Positions 61,091 to 64,000 of a stretch of DNA of 64,000 nucleotides are shown here, piece by piece (the first letter of the stretch is position 1; every line of letters begins with the position of its first letter). Origin of the DNA: Solobacterium sp. GTDB lineage: Bacteria; Bacillota_I; Bacilli_A; Erysipelotrichales; Erysipelotrichaceae. A program made the translations under genes and the position numbers. The stretch covers positions 310,001-374,000 of the forward strand of contig JAFWNG010000013.1 of NCBI GenBank assembly GCA_017510405.1. The letters run 5' to 3'. The notes under the pieces are model-generated. The model made no database searches. It had not been told where the DNA came from and saw nothing but the letters and a program-made list of their open reading frames with translations.

Positions 61091-62711
61091 AAACTATGTT
61101 CTTATCGACGAACTGAGCCTGGATCTGGAAAACGGATTCAGCGCTTTTACCGGTGAAACGGGTGCCGGAAAATCCATCCTGATAGATGCGATCTCACTGC
61201 TCTGCGCTGCCAGAGCAAGCTCCGCCCAGGTAGCACACGGTAAGGAAAAAGCCATCGTTGAGGGAACTTTCGCCTTTGAACCGGACGGACGTGTATGCAC
61301 TCTGCTGAAAGAAGCCGGCTTTGAACCGGAAGAAGAAGTTGTCTTTACCCGTGAGATCTATGCCAACGGAAAATCAACAGCGCGGATCGACCGCCGTACG
61401 GTTACGCTCGCTTTCCTGCGCGAATGCCTGGAAGATGAGATCGATATCCACGGACAGCGGGATACAGCGTATCTCCTGCGGCCTTCCATCCACGTGGATC
61501 TTCTTGACGAATACGCTTCGCTTCAGGACATGCGCAGTGCCGCTGCGGAAGCCTACAGACAGTACAGAGATCTTACGGATGCGAAAGAGAAAGCGCTGAA
61601 CGAGACGTACAACGAATCCGATCTCGAGTTCCTGCAGTATCAGATCGATGAGATCGAAGAAGCGGATCTGCAGCCGGGAGAAGATGAAGAACTGGCAGAA
61701 AAAGAACGCCAGTACCGTCTGATCAAGGCAAATTACGAACGGATCCAGAATGTCCTGAATGTATACCGGACGAATGTTTCGGATTCTCTGTATGACATGA
61801 ACAAAGTCATGGCATCGGTTCAGACTGATGAGAAGCTGGAAGAGATACAGACGGCTGTAAATGACAGTTATTATGCGCTTTCCGACGCCATGTCTTCTCT
61901 GGAACGCTACATGGACAGCCTTGATCTTTCCGAAGAGGAGATCAATTCCATGCAGGAGCGCCTGTATATCCTGCAGAAGCTCAAGCGCAAATACGGACGC
62001 ACGATCGAAGACATCCTCGCCCGTAAGGAAGAAATGAAAGAACAGATCGAGCGAATCCGCAACCGTCAGGAATACCTGGATAAAATGGACCGCAGGATCG
62101 CGAATGCTCTTCGTGAATACAATAAAAAAGCCGGTGAACTGTCCGCAAAGCGTCATGAAGCCGCTCCTCGTCTGGATCAGGATATCCGCGGACATCTGCA
62201 GGACCTGATGCTTGAAAATGCTGTATTTGTGACTTCTATCGAAGAAGGGGAGCCGTCCGCGAAAGGAAGCGACCGCGTCGAATTCATGATCTCAATGAAC
62301 CGGGGAGAACCTGTCCGTCCGCTCAGCCGCACTGCCAGCGGCGGCGAACTGTCCCGTCTCATGCTTGGCCTGAAAGTCATCTTCTCGCGCCTGCAGAAGA
62401 TCCATACCGTTATCTTTGATGAAATCGATACCGGGGTCAGCGGACCTGTCGCTACCGCCATCGGCCGCAAGATGCGCACACTGTCAGAGGACTGTCAGGT
62501 ATTTGCCGTTACCCATCTGGCACAGGTAGCGGCCTGTGCCGACAGACAGTATCTTGTTCATAAAGACGCCGGTGAAGACTCCACGCATACCAGTGTCGCT
62601 CTTCTGGAAGAAGATGAACGAATCCGCCAGCTGGCGCTGATCGCAAGCGGAGAAATCACGGAATCCTCCGTTCGCGCTGCGGAAGAACTGTATCGGAGGA
62701 ACCGTTCCTGA
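61068..62711 (+). CDS. recN: DNA repair protein RecN
   Basis: A 547-residue SMC-like ATPase acting early at double-strand breaks. Walker A TGETGAGKSILIDAI (about 26-40), a medium-length coiled coil (about 160-360), the signature SGGELSRLMLGLK and Walker B VIFDEIDTGVSG are intact, with the D/H-loop region AVTHLAQVAACAD. It overlaps the dxs 3' end by 23 bases and dinB follows after 1 base, so a repair pair is made at the end of this operon. No LexA-type box was identified near it. Confidence 0.95.
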   Translation: MLKYLYIKNYVLIDELSLDLENGFSAFTGETGAGKSILIDAISLLCAARASSAQVAHGKEKAIVEGTFAFEPDGRVCTLLKEAGFEPEEEVVFTREIYANGKSTARIDRRTVTLAFLRECLEDEIDIHGQRDTAYLLRPSIHVDLLDEYASLQDMRSAAAEAYRQYRDLTDAKEKALNETYNESDLEFLQYQIDEIEEADLQPGEDEELAEKERQYRLIKANYERIQNVLNVYRTNVSDSLYDMNKVMASVQTDEKLEEIQTAVNDSYYALSDAMSSLERYMDSLDLSEEEINSMQERLYILQKLKRKYGRTIEDILARKEEMKEQIERIRNRQEYLDKMDRRIANALREYNKKAGELSAKRHEAAPRLDQDIRGHLQDLMLENAVFVTSIEEGEPSAKGSDRVEFMISMNRGEPVRPLSRTASGGELSRLMLGLKVIFSRLQKIHTVIFDEIDTGVSGPVATAIGRKMRTLSEDCQVFAVTHLAQVAACADRQYLVHKDAGEDSTHTSVALLEEDERIRQLALIASGEITESSVRAAEELYRRNRS

Positions 62712-62712
62712 T

Positions 62713-63891
62713 ATGTCCCGTGTATACTTTCACATAGATCTGAATGCGTTCTTTGCCAATGCGGAGATCCTGCTGGATCCTTCTCTTGCCGGAAAACCGA
62801 TCGCTGTAGCAGGCAGTACGCGCCGAAGCGTTATTTCCACGTGCAGCTATGAAGCACGGACGTTCGGCGTACACAGCGCCATGCCGGTCAGCGAAGCCAG
62901 ACGTCTCTGCCCGCAGCTGATCCTGCTGGAGGGACACTATACCTGGTACAGTGAACTGTCCCGCAGATTCATGCAGATCGTTTCCCGCTATACCCAGGAA
63001 GTAGAGCAGGCCTCTGTGGATGAATGCTATGCCGATGTCACCGATGTGATACGCCGCTATCCCAGACCGCTCGATCTTGCGACTGAGATGCAGCAGACGA
63101 TCCTGCGCGAGACCGGCATTCCGTGTTCGATCGGTGTCGGACCGAATATGATGCTTGCCAAGATGGCCAGCGATATGAAAAAGCCGATGGGCATCACTGT
63201 CCTGCGTCTGCGCGATGTACCGCAGAAAATGTGGCCGCTGCCGATCGGAGATCTGCGCGGGATCGGAAACCGGACCGTGCCGCTTCTGGAAGACGCCGGG
63301 ATCCGCACGATCGGTGATCTGGCCAATCCCCGGGACATCAATGCCGTAAGAGAAGTATTCGGAAAGCAGACAGAGCACATGATCCGTAAAGCGCAGGGCT
63401 ACGACGACCGTGTGCTGGTCAGGGAATATGATGCCCGCTCCATGGGCGTATCGGAAACGATGCTGGAAGATGTTACGGATTACGAAGAGATCCGCGGACT
63501 CTTCCGCGTTCTTGCCCGACGGCTGTCCTCACGTCTGAAAAAGGCGGAAAAGGCCGGCAGTCTTGTGCAGATCCGCATCTGCTATTATGACTTCCGGAAT
63601 ATCGACCGTTCCGCAAAAACACAGAACCCTGTCAACCGCAGCGATGATCTGTTCGTCCAGGCGATGTCTCTGTTTGACAGCAACTGGGATGGTGATCCGG
63701 TGCGTCTTGTCGGCATATCCGTGAGCGACTTTACATCAGACGCAGGCGTCATCTCCAGACTGAATCTGTTTCATGATGATATGGAAGACGATGAAAACAC
63801 TGACGACATTCTTTCGGATCTTAACCGCCAGACCGGCACATCTTCCTTCATGCGTGCTTCGGCGCTGCTGAAAAAGGAGGCCGATCAATGA
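62713..63891 (+). CDS. dinB: DNA polymerase IV (Y-family)
   Basis: A 392-residue translesion polymerase. The catalytic acidic residues are in FHIDLNAFFANAE (Asp near residue 9, steric-gate Phe near 13-14) and EQASVDECYADVT (Asp-Glu near 105). PCSIGVGPNMMLAKMASDM and IPIGDLRGIGNRT (helix-hairpin-helix) also fit, and the little-finger domain ends at about 345. The last 40 residues are acidic and unrelated to the typical clamp-binding tail, though SRLNLF (about 353-358) could serve as one. Its stop overlaps the start of the XerD-like gene (ATGA). Confidence 0.92.
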   Translation: MSRVYFHIDLNAFFANAEILLDPSLAGKPIAVAGSTRRSVISTCSYEARTFGVHSAMPVSEARRLCPQLILLEGHYTWYSELSRRFMQIVSRYTQEVEQASVDECYADVTDVIRRYPRPLDLATEMQQTILRETGIPCSIGVGPNMMLAKMASDMKKPMGITVLRLRDVPQKMWPLPIGDLRGIGNRTVPLLEDAGIRTIGDLANPRDINAVREVFGKQTEHMIRKAQGYDDRVLVREYDARSMGVSETMLEDVTDYEEIRGLFRVLARRLSSRLKKAEKAGSLVQIRICYYDFRNIDRSAKTQNPVNRSDDLFVQAMSLFDSNWDGDPVRLVGISVSDFTSDAGVISRLNLFHDDMEDDENTDDILSDLNRQTGTSSFMRASALLKKEADQ

Positions 63892-64000
63892 ATACTTACG
63901 CTGCTATGAAACAGTATCTTGCGTATCTGCAGATCAACGAAGGCAGCAGTCCCCGGACAGTCAGTTCCTATCACAACGATCTGAACCAGTATCTGCTCTG
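63888..64000 (+). CDS. tyrosine recombinase XerC/XerD-like, N-terminal part (3' end outside window)
   Basis: Starts at the ATG overlapping the dinB stop, 10 bases after AAAGGAGG, and runs off the window after 37 residues. These read MNTYAAMKQYLAYLQINEGS and SPRTVSSYHNDLNQYLL, the typical SAM-like core-binding domain of Xer recombinases. The context after recN is that of xerD. The catalytic domain is not visible, so XerC and XerD, or another integrase, cannot be separated. Confidence 0.8.
   Translation, partial: MNTYAAMKQYLAYLQINEGSSPRTVSSYHNDLNQYLL

Noticed and set aside
61000-63891. LexA-type SOS box near recN or dinB
   Set aside because: Both genes are deep inside an operon with overlapping or abutting starts, and no dyad of the GAAC-N4-GTTC type was identified upstream of them.
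1-64000. CRISPR arrays, insertion sequences, prophage, rRNA genes
   Set aside because: No direct-repeat arrays, transposase or phage structural genes and no rRNA sequence were seen; the partial recombinase at the end sits in the usual xerD position.

Overview
The window is chromosomal DNA from a low-branching Firmicute, most likely a member of the Erysipelotrichales. This is inferred from gene content: PolC, Asp23, DivIB, RqcH, a T-box, HrcA/CIRCE control, an Acyl_transf_3/SGNH pair and GH170/MupG, in DNA of roughly 50 percent GC. Neighbourhoods that carry sporulation and fatty-acid genes in Bacillus are stripped down here, and there is no sign of phage, insertion sequences or CRISPR. I do not assign a species. 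Nearly all of the window is ordinary, tightly packed housekeeping sequence; no gap longer than about 280 bases lacks a gene, and the longest holds a T-box leader.

Region by region. 1-2.9 kb: the end of dapB and ddh (meso-diaminopimelate synthesis), an M42 aminopeptidase and a small zinc-ribbon protein. 2.9-8.2 kb: a sugar-type ABC operon behind a cre-like site, whose binding lipoprotein also has a C-terminal membrane segment, then a second lipoprotein. 8.2-12 kb: a voltage-gated-type K+ channel, a PfkB kinase, a secreted CHAP protein with four DUF4214 units, and a lipoprotein. 12-17.2 kb: an orphan MT-A70 methylase divergent from a 57-residue protein, thymidine kinase, phosphofructokinase, a DUF1846 protein and a glutathione peroxidase with a perfect consensus promoter. 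17.3-22.4 kb: a Nudix enzyme, a C39-like cysteine peptidase fold, a large membrane-anchored glucosaminidase, a ParB-like protein and an rRNA pseudouridine synthase. 22.4-26 kb: RqcH, guanylate kinase, a phosphoesterase, tRNA-Arg(UCU) and a DUF3196-like protein. 26-30.5 kb: tig-lon-engB behind two tandem CIRCE operators. 30.5-35.7 kb: murG-murB-divIB, then asp23-fakA. 35.7-40.3 kb: a phospho-beta-glycosidase/GH170 pair and a convergent SGNH/acyltransferase pair that looks like a split OatA. 40.3-45.8 kb: recG-rnc-galK and a HerA-like ATPase. 45.9-55.7 kb: polC, T-box-thrS, proS and guaB. 55.7-64 kb: a DUF5662 protein, then nusB-xseA-xseB-ispA-dxs-recN-dinB-xerD(partial).

Two regulatory themes stand out. 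First, several genes have a strong -10 box ending only 6-8 bases before the start codon and no Shine-Dalgarno sequence (K+ channel, glucosaminidase, recG, SGNH protein, DUF5662 protein, perhaps the MT-A70 methylase), which predicts leaderless mRNAs. Second, the trigger factor-Lon operon appears to be under HrcA control through two CIRCE elements, with a second CIRCE-free promoter downstream. In addition, many terminator hairpins start at or contain the stop codon, a layout associated with transcription that runs ahead of translation.

Functionally the window covers cell-wall synthesis and remodelling (dapB, ddh, murG, murB, divIB, glucosaminidase, CHAP protein, GH170, OatA-like pair), protein quality control (tig, lon, rqcH), replication and repair (polC, recG, recN, xseAB, dinB), isoprenoid synthesis (ispA, dxs), translation (thrS, proS, rluB, tRNA-Arg) and carbohydrate use (ABC transporter, GH1, galK, PFK, PfkB kinase). 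No clearly new multi-gene defence or mobile system was found; the most novel points are regulatory and architectural.
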